DNA of 58,203 nucleotides. Source: Pseudomonadota bacterium (lineage in GTDB: Bacteria; Pseudomonadota; Alphaproteobacteria; Acetobacterales; Acetobacteraceae). The stretch lies in contig JAKAWQ010000017.1 in the NCBI GenBank assembly GCA_021816925.1, positions 1 through 58,203 of the forward strand, read 5' to 3'. The notes under the pieces were generated by a model. It had not been told where the DNA came from and did no database searches. It saw nothing but the letters and a program-made list of their open reading frames with translations. Within the stretch, counting starts at the first letter, position 1; every line of letters begins with the position of its first letter. The position numbers and the translations under genes are program-made. Below, piece by piece: positions 8,810 to 17,286 of the stretch.

Positions 8810-8845
8810 GCAGCCGGCCGCGAAGGGGACGCTGCGGCCGGCTGC
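8810..8845 (+). terminator. Perfect 12-bp hairpin between SBP and permease genes (partial terminator or mRNA stabiliser)
   Basis: GCAGCCGGCCGC (8810-8821) and GCGGCCGGCTGC (8834-8845) are exact reverse complements with a 12-base loop (8822-8833). The stem can be extended by two G-T wobble pairs, and TTAA follows. There is no long U-run, so full termination is unlikely. Such hairpins after a binding-protein gene are a known way to keep its mRNA more abundant than that of the downstream permease genes. Confidence 0.7.
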
Positions 8846-8874
8846 GTTAAGCCTCGATTGCAAATGAAGGCTTC

Positions 8875-9780
8875 ATGCTCGACTATATCCTGATCCAGGC
8901 CGCGAACGGGCTCGTGATCGGCGTCATGTTTGCGTTGATCGCGACCGGGCTCACGATCATCTTCTCGATCCTCAAGATCGTGAATTTCGCCCACGGCGAG
9001 ATCTACATGATGGGCGGCTATTTCGGGTACTACGTCATCACGCTGCTGGGCGTACCGCCTTTCCCTGCCGTCCTCGTCGCCATGGCGATCACGTTCCTCT
9101 TCTCGATCGGCCTCGAACGCGGCCTGCTCACGCCCCTCTACAGTCCCCGCATCGAGCGCAAGGCCGATTACGGTATCCTGATCACCTTCGGGCTTTCGGT
9201 CTTCCTGCGCAACATCGCCATCATCCTGTTCGGGCCGTTTCCGCTCCGGCCGCCCTCTTTCATCGAGGGCAGCCTCGCCGTCTTCGGTGGCCTGATGATC
9301 TCGTATGACCGGCTGGTAGCGGCGGGCGGCGGCCTCCTGCTCCTCGTCGCGCTGATCTGGTTTCTCAACCGCACCGTTTGGGGCCAGGCACTGAACGCGG
9401 TTAGCCAGTCTCGCGAATCGGCCTCAATCGTCGGCATCAACTCGGAGCGGATGTACATGCTCGCCTTCGGCGTCGGCGGCGCGCTCGCCGGCGGCGCCGG
9501 GGCGCTGATCGCGCCGATCTACTCGCTTTCGCCCTCGATGGGGCTGGTGCCGGACACGCAGGCCTTCGTCATCGTCATTCTGGGCGGGCTCGGCTCGGTC
9601 TCGGGGACGATCATCGCCGCCCTCCTGCTCGGCATCTCGCAAAACCTCTTCATCGCGCTCCTGCCGGATCCAAGCCGCGGTCCCTCCTATGCCAACGCCT
9701 TCGGCCTTTTCATCATGATGCTGGTGCTGCTCTTCCGCCCGACGGGGATCTTCGGCCGCCACGCCGTCGCAATGGATTAG
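8875..9780 (+). CDS. Liv-type ABC importer permease (LivH-like)
   Basis: This encodes a 301-aa inner-membrane permease of the LivH family with about eight hydrophobic segments. It begins with LDYILIQAANGLVIGVMFALIATGLTIIFSILKIVNFAHGEIYMMGGY, the conserved first helices (GLxxIFGVxxxxNFAHG pattern). The cytoplasmic coupling loop is AVSQSRESASIVGINSERMY. A late segment, AFVIVILGGLGSVSGTIIAALLLG, is the family C-terminal signature. It pairs with the next gene (LivM-like) to form the translocation channel and sits 74 bp after the SBP gene, beyond the hairpin. Confidence 0.92.
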   Translation: MLDYILIQAANGLVIGVMFALIATGLTIIFSILKIVNFAHGEIYMMGGYFGYYVITLLGVPPFPAVLVAMAITFLFSIGLERGLLTPLYSPRIERKADYGILITFGLSVFLRNIAIILFGPFPLRPPSFIEGSLAVFGGLMISYDRLVAAGGGLLLLVALIWFLNRTVWGQALNAVSQSRESASIVGINSERMYMLAFGVGGALAGGAGALIAPIYSLSPSMGLVPDTQAFVIVILGGLGSVSGTIIAALLLGISQNLFIALLPDPSRGPSYANAFGLFIMMLVLLFRPTGIFGRHAVAMD

Positions 9781-9784
9781 CGCG

Positions 9785-10741
9785 ATGCGCGCTCCCGATC
9801 TCGCGCTCGTGGCCGTGCTCGCGCTCCTCGCCGCCGCCTTCCCGTTCCTCGTCAATGCCTACTGGCTGCACGTCATGATCATCGCGATGATGTTCGCGAT
9901 CATGGCGGCAAGCTGGTCGCTGCTCGCGGGCCATGCCGGCCAGTTCTCGTTCGGCCATATGGGTTTCGTCTCCGTCGGTGGCTACACGGCGGGGCTGCTG
10001 GCACACTTCCTCGGCTTGCCGCTTCCGCTCGGCATGCTGGCCGGCGTGCTTGCCGCGGCGCTGGTCGGTTGCATCATCGGCTGGACGTGCCTGCGCATGA
10101 GCGGTCCCTACCTTGCCATCTTCACCATGGCTTTCTCCGAGGTGCTCCGCATCACCATCGTGACCGAGGTCGAGGTCACGGGTGGCGCCGGCGGCATGAG
10201 CGTGCCACAACTGTTCCACGCGCGCACCGATCTTCCCTACTATTATCTGATCCTCGCGCTCCTCGTGGTCTCAGTCGGTGGCATGATGCTGGTGGTTGCG
10301 TCACGTTGGGGCCTCTTCTTCCGCGCCATTCGCGAGAACGAGCAGGCGGCGGCGGCGGCCGGGGTAAAAGTCACGCGCTTTCGCATCCTCGCCTTCGCGA
10401 TCGCGAGCAGCCTAGCCGGACTCGCCGGCACCTTCTATGCGCCCTATATCGGCATCCTGACGCCCGATATCGGCTCGCAGGACCAGATGGGCCTCGTCGT
10501 CGCGATGGCAATCGTCGGTGGCATGGAAAGCCTGCCCGGCGCCGTTGCCGGCGCGATTTCCGTCGAGTTCCTGATCCAGGCGCTGCGTAGCTACGGACAG
10601 TGGCGGCTCGTGCTGTTCGGCGCGCTTCTCCTCTTCACCATGCGCTTTGCCCGCAACGGCCTGCTCGCGCCCGCCTGGCTCCGCCTGCGCAGCCTTGCCG
10701 CGCCGCGCGCAGCGGCGCTGGCGAAGGAGGCCGTGCGATGA
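9785..10741 (+). CDS. Liv-type ABC importer permease (LivM-like)
   Basis: This encodes a 318-aa inner-membrane permease of the LivM family. Conserved parts are SWSLLAGHAGQFSFGHMGF (family helix), CLRMSGPYLAIFTMAFSEV, the coupling loop FRAIRENEQAAAAAGVKVTRF, and the end segment MAIVGGMESLPGAVAGAI. The start lies four bases after the previous stop. Its TGA overlaps the ATG of the ATPase gene (ATGA), so translation is coupled. It forms the channel heterodimer with the LivH-like subunit. Confidence 0.92.
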   Translation: MRAPDLALVAVLALLAAAFPFLVNAYWLHVMIIAMMFAIMAASWSLLAGHAGQFSFGHMGFVSVGGYTAGLLAHFLGLPLPLGMLAGVLAAALVGCIIGWTCLRMSGPYLAIFTMAFSEVLRITIVTEVEVTGGAGGMSVPQLFHARTDLPYYYLILALLVVSVGGMMLVVASRWGLFFRAIRENEQAAAAAGVKVTRFRILAFAIASSLAGLAGTFYAPYIGILTPDIGSQDQMGLVVAMAIVGGMESLPGAVAGAISVEFLIQALRSYGQWRLVLFGALLLFTMRFARNGLLAPAWLRLRSLAAPRAAALAKEAVR

Positions 10742-11466
10742 TGAATGGCACCCCGCCTCTGATCGAGGCGATCGGCCTCGCCAAGCATTTCGGTGGCATC
10801 TTCGCGGTTGATCACCTTGATTTCGAAGTCCATGCCGGCGAGTTGGTGGGACTCATCGGCCCCAATGGGTCCGGCAAGACGACCACCATCAACCTGCTCA
10901 CCGGCCATCTCAGGATCGACGGCGGCGGGGTCCGCGTGCGCGGCCAGCCGGTGGCAGGATTGCCGGCCAGCGGTTTCGCCGGGCTCGGGGTCGGGCGCAC
11001 GTTCCAGATCACCCAGCTCTTCAGCCGCATGTCGGTGCTCGAGAACATGCTGGTGCCGGGTCTCGCCCGCCCGCATGCGCACAAGACGCACGTGACTCGG
11101 GAGGCCCGCCGCCATCTCGAGTTTCTTGGGCTTGCCGCGCTTGAGAGCCTGGCGGCGAAGAACCTTTCGGGCGGGCAGCAGAAGCTGCTCGAGCTCGGCC
11201 GTGCCTTGATGCTCAATCCCGCGCTCCTCTTCCTCGACGAGCCGTTCGCCGGCGTGAATCCCTATCTCCGCGACGAAATCATCCGCTTCGTGCAGACCCT
11301 GCATGAGGAAGGCCGGACCTTCGTCATCGTCGATCACGACCTCGATGCGATCCAGCGTCTCGTCCATCGCCTGGTGGTGATGTCGCGCGGCAAGAAGATT
11401 GCCGATGGGCCGCTGGCCTCCGTGCGCGAGAACCAGGACGTGATCAAGGCCTATTCGGGGACCTGA
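10738..11466 (+). CDS. Liv-type ABC importer ATPase (LivG-like)
   Basis: This encodes a 242-aa ABC ATPase of the LivG family on the cytoplasmic face. Walker A is GPNGSGKTT, the signature is LSGGQQKLLELGRAL, Walker B is LLFLDEPFAGVNP and the switch His is in VDHDLDAIQ. The insertion region RTFQITQLFSRMSVLENMLV is typical of LivG. There are two adjacent ATG codons (10738 and 10741). I use the first because it overlaps the preceding TGA. The stop shares one base with the next ATG. Confidence 0.93.
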   Translation: MMNGTPPLIEAIGLAKHFGGIFAVDHLDFEVHAGELVGLIGPNGSGKTTTINLLTGHLRIDGGGVRVRGQPVAGLPASGFAGLGVGRTFQITQLFSRMSVLENMLVPGLARPHAHKTHVTREARRHLEFLGLAALESLAAKNLSGGQQKLLELGRALMLNPALLFLDEPFAGVNPYLRDEIIRFVQTLHEEGRTFVIVDHDLDAIQRLVHRLVVMSRGKKIADGPLASVRENQDVIKAYSGT

Positions 11467-12230
11467 TGCCCGACACGCTGCCCGCCATCGAATCAAGTCT
11501 TTCGGCACGAAACCTCGCCGCCGGCTACGTGTCGGGGATCGAGATCCTCCATGGCGTTTCGGTCGATGCGGTTCCGGGCCAGATCCGTTGCGTGCTCGGC
11601 CCGAACGGCACCGGGAAATCGACCCTGCTCAAGGTTCTTTTCGGTTTCCTCAAGCCATCCACGGGCGAGATCCGTTCCGGCCCGACAGTGCTGACAGGCG
11701 TCGCACCGCACGCGATGGGCCGGCACGGCGTGGCCTACCTGCCGCAGCGGCCGAGCATTTTCCCGTTCCTCTCGGTCGAGGTGAACCTTCGCCTCGGCGC
11801 CTGGAGTTTCCGCCGCCGGCACGCCGACGTGAAGCGGAAGATCGAGCGCGCCTATGCGCAATTCCCGATCCTGGGCGAGAGGCGCAACCAGACCGCCGGC
11901 ACGCTCTCGGGCGGGCAGCAGCGCCAGCTCGAATTCGCGAGGAGCCTCTTCCCCGAGCCGAAGGTGTTCCTGATCGACGAGCCGACGGCCAGCATCGAGC
12001 CCCGGATTACGGCGCAGATCTACGAGCTCATCCGCGGCCTCGCACGCGACGGCAAGGCAATTCTCCTGGTCGATCAGAACATCAAGGGCGCGCTCGGCAT
12101 CGCCGACTACGTCTATGTGATGCGCACCGGCTCTCTCTACACGGAAGGGCCACGCACGGAATTCGGCGACGACGTCGAGCTTCTGGTGAGCCAGTGGCTC
12201 TACACGCACCACGCGGCCAAGACCGCGTAG
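11466..12230 (+). CDS. Liv-type ABC importer ATPase (LivF-like)
   Basis: This encodes a 254-aa ABC ATPase of the LivF family and the last gene of the importer operon. Walker A is GPNGTGKST, the AYLPQRPSIFPFLSVEVNL segment is LivF-like, the signature is LSGGQQRQLEFARSL and Walker B is VFLIDEPTASIEP. The switch position reads LLVDQNIKGALGIADY. Gln in place of the usual H-loop His is normal in LivF (VEQN motif). It converges on the M20 peptidase gene with only 14 bp between the stops. Confidence 0.93.
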   Translation: MPDTLPAIESSLSARNLAAGYVSGIEILHGVSVDAVPGQIRCVLGPNGTGKSTLLKVLFGFLKPSTGEIRSGPTVLTGVAPHAMGRHGVAYLPQRPSIFPFLSVEVNLRLGAWSFRRRHADVKRKIERAYAQFPILGERRNQTAGTLSGGQQRQLEFARSLFPEPKVFLIDEPTASIEPRITAQIYELIRGLARDGKAILLVDQNIKGALGIADYVYVMRTGSLYTEGPRTEFGDDVELLVSQWLYTHHAAKTA

Positions 12231-12244
12231 TACGTCGAAACGAA

Positions 12245-13372
12245 TTACTCCCCCTGTTCGAGCAGCCCTGCTAGAAGCCGCGCGCGTGGTGCCAGCTCCT
12301 GCCATAGGATGTGTTCGTGATCGGCGTGCGCCCCGCCGCCCGGGCAGCCAAGCCCGTCGAGCGTGGGCACGCCCATGGCGGCTGTGAAGTTGCCGTCCGA
12401 CCCGCCGCCTCGGTGCTGCCTGGGAAGCGCGATGCCGATCTCGGTGGCGATTTTGCGCGCCCTGGCGTAGAGCCCTGCGATAGTCGGCGTCTCGGCGAAG
12501 GGCGGGCGGTTCATTCCGCCCGCGACCGTTACGACGCAGCCCGGCGTCACCGCCGCAAGCCCGAGGATCATACGCTCCAGCCGCTCGCCGGAGGCTGCAT
12601 CCGGCACCCGGAGGTCGATCTCACAGCCGGCCTCGGCCGCAATCACGTTCGGACGCGTGCCGCCCCACACCGGCGCGACGTTGAGCGTGATGCCGGCGGG
12701 GAGATCGACCATCGCATGCAGGCGGCGGATCTGCTCCGCAAGCTCCACCACCGCTGAGGCACCGTCCTCGAAGGCCCCGCCGGCATGCGCGGCATGGCCC
12801 GCAACCCGAAGCACGAAGCGGCCCACACCCTTGCGCGCGGTGACACAGGCTCCGCCCGCCCCGGCCGGTTCCAGCACGAGGACCATCGCGGCGTCGGCAG
12901 CAGCCTCCTCGATCAGCGCGCGACTGGTCGGGCTGCCCACTTCCTCGTCCGGCGTGAGCATCAGCGCGATCGGCCGCGGCGGTGCTTTCCCTCGGCGCAA
13001 AATGGTGCGTAGCACGTGGAATCCGAGGAAACTGCCTGCCTTCATGTCGTAAATGCCGGGCCCGTGCGCGCGCTCCCCTTCGATCCGGAAGGGCATCGTG
13101 GCCAGCGTGCCATGATCCCAGACCGTGTCGAGGTGGCCGAGCAGCAGCACGAGCCGCCCATTCGTCTCCGGCGTGCGCGCAAGCAGCGTATCGCCGAAGC
13201 CGTCGCGGCCGACGGTTCGGCGGAGCACCGCGCCCGCTTCGGCCAGTCCCTTCTCCGCCATGTCGAGGAGCCGGTTCACCGCAGCCCCGTCGGTGGTCGG
13301 GCTCTCGATCCGCACCCACTCCGCCAGTTCCTCGAGCAGCGCGGCGGATGCGTTCACCTCCCTCAGCGGCAT
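12245..13372 (-). CDS. M20-family metallopeptidase (glutamate carboxypeptidase-like)
   Basis: This encodes a 375-aa cytoplasmic dizinc peptidase of the M20 family (CPG2/ArgE-like). Metal-site motifs are LLGHLDTVW, GIYDMKAGSFLG (bridging Asp), TPDEEVGSP (catalytic Glu and ligand Glu) and GCPGGGAHADHEHI (ligand His). A dimerisation-domain block GHAAHAGGAFEDGASAVVELA is present. No signal peptide is visible. ATG 13372 is preceded by an exact AGGAG five bases upstream. The longer open frame to 13429 lacks such a site. It follows the peptide importer genes on the same strand after 81 bp, which suggests it trims an imported peptide, N-acyl amino acid or folate-like compound. The substrate is not deducible. 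Confidence 0.87.
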   Translation of the reverse strand: MPLREVNASAALLEELAEWVRIESPTTDGAAVNRLLDMAEKGLAEAGAVLRRTVGRDGFGDTLLARTPETNGRLVLLLGHLDTVWDHGTLATMPFRIEGERAHGPGIYDMKAGSFLGFHVLRTILRRGKAPPRPIALMLTPDEEVGSPTSRALIEEAAADAAMVLVLEPAGAGGACVTARKGVGRFVLRVAGHAAHAGGAFEDGASAVVELAEQIRRLHAMVDLPAGITLNVAPVWGGTRPNVIAAEAGCEIDLRVPDAASGERLERMILGLAAVTPGCVVTVAGGMNRPPFAETPTIAGLYARARKIATEIGIALPRQHRGGGSDGNFTAAMGVPTLDGLGCPGGGAHADHEHILWQELAPRARLLAGLLEQGE

Positions 13373-13453
13373 TTTCTCCTCTTCGCTTCGATCGCTCCGA
13401 GCTTGGCAGCGTCGCGATGCCTTGTCCAACCGCGCACGAATGCAGCCGCAGGA

Positions 13454-15451
13454 TCAGTCCGGCGATGCCGCCAACCCCAACTCCCCGCGCGGGATATGGC
13501 AGCGGATCGCGTGGCCGTCCGCCTCGACAACCGGCGGTGCAACAGTTTTGCAGAGGCTGCCAAGCCGGCGCGGGCAGCGCGCGTGAAACACGCAGCCTGT
13601 CACTCCATCCTCGCGCGTCCCCTGCAGTGTGCTCGCCACGCGAACCGGCGCGCGCCTCTCGCCCGGCATTCCCGCAGCGGAAAGCAGCGCCTCGGTATAG
13701 GGATGGTGCGGTCCGGCAAAAACCTGCTCGGCCGGCCCGATCTCCATCAGGCAACCGCGATAGAGCACCGCGATGCGATCAGCGAGAAAACGCACCACTG
13801 AGAGATCGTGCGAGATGAAGATGGTGCTGGTGCCGTGGTCACGCTGCAGGTCCGCCAGGAGGTTGAGGATCGCCGCCTGCACCGAAAGATCGAGTGCGCT
13901 TGTCGGCTCGTCGCAGATGACGACGCGTGGCTCGCCGGCGAAGGCACGCGCGATTGCAACCCTCTGCTTGAGCCCGCCCGAAAGCTGGCGCGGCCGCTCC
14001 GCCAAGTGCCGGGGCTCCAGCCGCACGGCGGCCAGTAGCTCGGCCAACCGCCGCTTGCGTGCTGCACCCTGAAGCCCGGCCAAGCGGAGCACCCGCCCGA
14101 TCAGATGCCGGACGGTGTGTGCGCGGTTCAGTGCCGAATCCGGATCTTGCAAGACGATCCGCAGCGCCTTGCGCTCCGCCGCGCCGCGGTTCGCGGCCAA
14201 CGCAGCGAGCGGCACACCGTCGAGGCGGATCTCGCCGCCTATGTCTGGCGCCACGAGCCCCAGCAGAAGTCGCGCCAGGGTGGTCTTGCCGCTGCCCGAT
14301 TCGCCCACCAGGCCCAAAGTCTCGCCCGGGCCGAGCGTGAAGGAAACGTCGGAGAGCGCGCGCACGGCGCGCCGCCCCACCCGATAGGTCTTCGACAGCC
14401 TCACGGCTTCGATCACCGCGGGCGTCGGCGCCCGCCCGACCGGCGCGAAGGCAACGCCCCGGATCGTGCCGTGCGCCAATGGCGGGATGCGCTCGACATA
14501 ATGGCAAAGGCTCACCCGGCCACCGAGATCGACCGCCGCCGGCGGCTCGGTCCGGCAGCGCTGATCGGCCAACACGCAGCGGGCGGCAAACACGCAGCCC
14601 TCGGTCGGGCGGCCGGGTGGGGGTGGAAATCCTGGGATGGTCGCGAGCCTGCCCTGATCCTTGCGCCGCCCGGGGCTGGGCAGGGACTGAAGAAGTCCGA
14701 GCGTGTACGGGTGGCGCGGGTCCGCCAACAAGGCCGCCGCCGGCCCTTCCTCCACCAGCCGACCGGCGTAAAGCACGCCCACGCGCCGGCAGAGGCGCGC
14801 AACCACCCCGAGATTGTGGCTGATCAGCACGTGTGCCGTTCCGAGCTCGCCGCGCAAGGCCGCAATCAGATCGATGAGTTCCGCTTCGACCGTCGCGTCG
14901 AGCCCCGTGGTCGGCTCGTCGAGCACCAGCAGCAGCGGGTCCTTTGCCAGAGCCATGGCGAGCAGCACACGCTGCTGCATGCCGCCCGAGAGCTGGCGCG
15001 GATAACTCGCCATGACACGCGCCGCGGCCGCAATTCGCACGCGCTCGAGCATCGCCACCGCCCGCTCCTCGGCCTCCGCGCGCCGCCAGCCCAGCACCTC
15101 ATAAGCTTCGGCCACCTGCCGGCCGATCGTAAGCGAAGGGTTGAGCGCGCGCGCCGGATTCTGGAACACCATCGAAACGTCATGGGCACGAAGCCGCCGT
15201 AGCCCGCCGGCGTCGAGCACGTAAGGTTCACGGCCGTCGATACGGACTCGCCCGCCGGTCAATCGTCCCGCACCGGGCAGCAGACGGAGCGCGGCCAGCG
15301 CCAGCGTCGATTTTCCCGACCCCGATTCGCCTACCAGGCCGTAAGCGCCACCGGCCGGAACGGCGAAGCTCACACCGCGCAAAACCTCCCGCTCCTCGCC
15401 ACGCGCGCGGTAGGCGACAGAAAGGTTCTCGATCGCCAGGGCCGCACTCAT
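13454..15451 (-). CDS. Fused double ATPase of peptide/opine-type ABC importer (DppDF-like)
   Basis: This 665-aa protein carries two complete ABC ATPase cassettes in tandem. The first has [24 protein letters not shown] and [13 protein letters not shown]. The second has [24 protein letters not shown] and [17 protein letters not shown]. After each cassette lies the Cys-rich oligopeptide-transporter C-terminal motif (GCVFAARC near the middle, [11 protein letters not shown] near the end). DppD/OppD-family proteins use this motif for a 4Fe-4S cluster or zinc-like site. It powers import through the two permeases encoded just upstream, and its ATG overlaps the stop of the DppC-like gene. Fusion of D and F subunits is common in alphaproteobacteria. 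Confidence 0.93.
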   Translation of the reverse strand: MSAALAIENLSVAYRARGEEREVLRGVSFAVPAGGAYGLVGESGSGKSTLALAALRLLPGAGRLTGGRVRIDGREPYVLDAGGLRRLRAHDVSMVFQNPARALNPSLTIGRQVAEAYEVLGWRRAEAEERAVAMLERVRIAAAARVMASYPRQLSGGMQQRVLLAMALAKDPLLLVLDEPTTGLDATVEAELIDLIAALRGELGTAHVLISHNLGVVARLCRRVGVLYAGRLVEEGPAAALLADPRHPYTLGLLQSLPSPGRRKDQGRLATIPGFPPPPGRPTEGCVFAARCVLADQRCRTEPPAAVDLGGRVSLCHYVERIPPLAHGTIRGVAFAPVGRAPTPAVIEAVRLSKTYRVGRRAVRALSDVSFTLGPGETLGLVGESGSGKTTLARLLLGLVAPDIGGEIRLDGVPLAALAANRGAAERKALRIVLQDPDSALNRAHTVRHLIGRVLRLAGLQGAARKRRLAELLAAVRLEPRHLAERPRQLSGGLKQRVAIARAFAGEPRVVICDEPTSALDLSVQAAILNLLADLQRDHGTSTIFISHDLSVVRFLADRIAVLYRGCLMEIGPAEQVFAGPHHPYTEALLSAAGMPGERRAPVRVASTLQGTREDGVTGCVFHARCPRRLGSLCKTVAPPVVEADGHAIRCHIPRGELGLAASPD

Positions 15452-16317
15452 GAGGCCAGCGCCTGATGCAGCGCCTCGGCAAGCAGATTGACTCCCACGA
15501 CGAGCGATGCCGTGGCGGCGGCGTCGAAGCTGACCGTCCACCAGTAACCGCCGGCGATGACGCCGTAATTCTCCGCGATGGCAAGCCCCCAATCGGGTGA
15601 GGGCGGCCCGGGGCCGAAGCCGAGGAATGAGAGAGAGGCAACCGCAAAGACGGCATAGCCAAGCCGGACGGTCGCCTCGACGAGAACCGGTCCCAGCACG
15701 TTCGGAAGGATCTCGACGAACATGATGGCAAGCCGGCTTTCCCCGCAAAGCTCTGCGGCGGCCACGTAGTCGAGCGCGATCTCTCCGAGCACCGCCGCTC
15801 GCACTGTGCGCGCGACCAACGGCGCGAAGACAAGCCCGATCAACACGATCGTCGTTGCCGGCGAGGCGCCGAACGCCACCAATGCCAGCAGCGCGACAAC
15901 GATGAGCGGTAGCGAGACGAGCACCTCGATGATCCGGCCGAGTACGAAATCGAACGCGCCGCCGAGGGTGCCGCCGGCGAGGCCGAGTGCGCTGCCGACG
16001 ATCGTCCCGAGCAGCGTTGCCAACGGTGCGATTGTCAGGATGTCACGCGAACCCGCGATGACACGCGAAAAGATGTCGCGCCCGAGTTGGTCGGTGCCGA
16101 ACCAATGCGCGGCCGAGGGTGGGGCGAGCGCGTGCAATGGATCAGTCGCAAAGGGATTCCATGGCACGAGCATCGGACCGAACAGCGCGGCGAGTGCCCA
16201 GAACCCGACGATCGCGGCACCCGCCCGGAAGCCGCCCGAGCGGCGGAGCAGGCGCCAGCGCGAGGGTTGCGGCGCTTCCTCCGGCACCACTCCGGCAGCG
16301 ATCACCTCCCGGCTCAT
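15448..16317 (-). CDS. Peptide-type ABC importer permease (DppC-like)
   Basis: This encodes a 289-aa inner-membrane permease of the DppC/OppC family. It has HWFGTDQLGRDIFSRVIAGSRDIL (N-terminal family signature), several TM segments, and the EAA-type loop DYVAAAELCGESRLAIMFVEILPNVLGPVLVEAT. Near the end it has SFLGFGPGPPSPDWGLAIAE. The ATG at 16317 overlaps the stop of the DppB-like gene by four bases, and the stop overlaps the ATPase start. Tight coupling supports an obligate complex. Confidence 0.92.
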   Translation of the reverse strand: MSREVIAAGVVPEEAPQPSRWRLLRRSGGFRAGAAIVGFWALAALFGPMLVPWNPFATDPLHALAPPSAAHWFGTDQLGRDIFSRVIAGSRDILTIAPLATLLGTIVGSALGLAGGTLGGAFDFVLGRIIEVLVSLPLIVVALLALVAFGASPATTIVLIGLVFAPLVARTVRAAVLGEIALDYVAAAELCGESRLAIMFVEILPNVLGPVLVEATVRLGYAVFAVASLSFLGFGPGPPSPDWGLAIAENYGVIAGGYWWTVSFDAAATASLVVGVNLLAEALHQALAS

Positions 16318-17279
16318 CCGCCCTCGCCCGGAACCGGCGCCGGCGTCAGAAACGCAGTCAGCGCGTCGGCCAACAAGGTGACGGCGATGGTCATCGCGCC
16401 AACCGACAGGACGCCCGCCTCGAGCATCGGAAAGTCGCGTGCGTGCGCGGCGGCGAGGATCAGGCTGCCGATCCCCTGGTAGCGGAACAAACTTTCCACA
16501 ACGACGAGGCCACCGACGAGATAGCTCGTCTGCGCCGCGATCACTGTGATCGTCGGCAGGAGCGCATTCCGCAGAACGTGCCGGCGGATCACCACCGCTC
16601 CCGAGAGCCCCTTCAGAATCGCCGTGCGCGTATAGTCGGCCTCCAGCGCCTCGACGGTGCCGGCCCGCGCCATGCGCGCGATGTAGCCGAACAGCACGAC
16701 CACGAGCGGGATCGCCGGCAGGATCAGGTGGTCGAGCTGCCCGAGCAGCCCCGTCCCGGCGCGCCACGTCGCCGAGATCGGCAGCCAGCGCAGCCACACC
16801 CCGAACAGCAGGATGACGAGAATCGACGTGACGAATTCCGGGATGACGGTGAGCGAGAGGCCGGCGAGCGAGATCACGCGATCGATCAGCGTGCCTCTGC
16901 GGAGCGCCGCGAGCACGCCCGCACCGATCGAAAGCGGCACGACCATGACGAGCGCGACCGCTGCAAGCCTGAGCGAGTGTGCGAGCGCGCCGAGAATGAA
17001 CGGCGACACTGGGGCACGGAATTCAAGCGATTGGCCGAGATTGCCGTGCAGGATGCCCAGGACCCAATCGAGATACTGCATAACCGCCGGCCGATCGGCG
17101 CCGAGTTGACGATCGAGCGCGGCGACGGCGCGGGGGTCGGCCAGCGGCCCCAAAATCGCCCGTCCGACATCACCCGGAAGCAACTGTCCGCCGGCGAACA
17201 CGACGACGCTGAGAAGGAAGAGGGTGAGCAGGCCGAACGAGATCCGCCGCGCGAGCCAGGCTGCCGGGCCGTCCTGCAT
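16314..17279 (-). CDS. Peptide-type ABC importer permease (DppB-like)
   Basis: This encodes a 321-aa inner-membrane permease of the DppB/OppB family. The opening WLARRISFGLLTLFLLSVVVFAG is the characteristic first TM. The periplasmic lead has GDVGRAILGPLADPRAVAALDRQLG, and the coupling loop is EALEADYTRTAILKGLSGAVVIRRHVLRNALLP. The later segment SLFRYQGIGSLILAAAHARDFPM is also typical. It starts seven bases after the SBP gene stop and forms the pore with the DppC-like subunit. Confidence 0.92.
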   Translation of the reverse strand: MQDGPAAWLARRISFGLLTLFLLSVVVFAGGQLLPGDVGRAILGPLADPRAVAALDRQLGADRPAVMQYLDWVLGILHGNLGQSLEFRAPVSPFILGALAHSLRLAAVALVMVVPLSIGAGVLAALRRGTLIDRVISLAGLSLTVIPEFVTSILVILLFGVWLRWLPISATWRAGTGLLGQLDHLILPAIPLVVVLFGYIARMARAGTVEALEADYTRTAILKGLSGAVVIRRHVLRNALLPTITVIAAQTSYLVGGLVVVESLFRYQGIGSLILAAAHARDFPMLEAGVLSVGAMTIAVTLLADALTAFLTPAPVPGEGG

Positions 17280-17286
17280 CCGGCCG

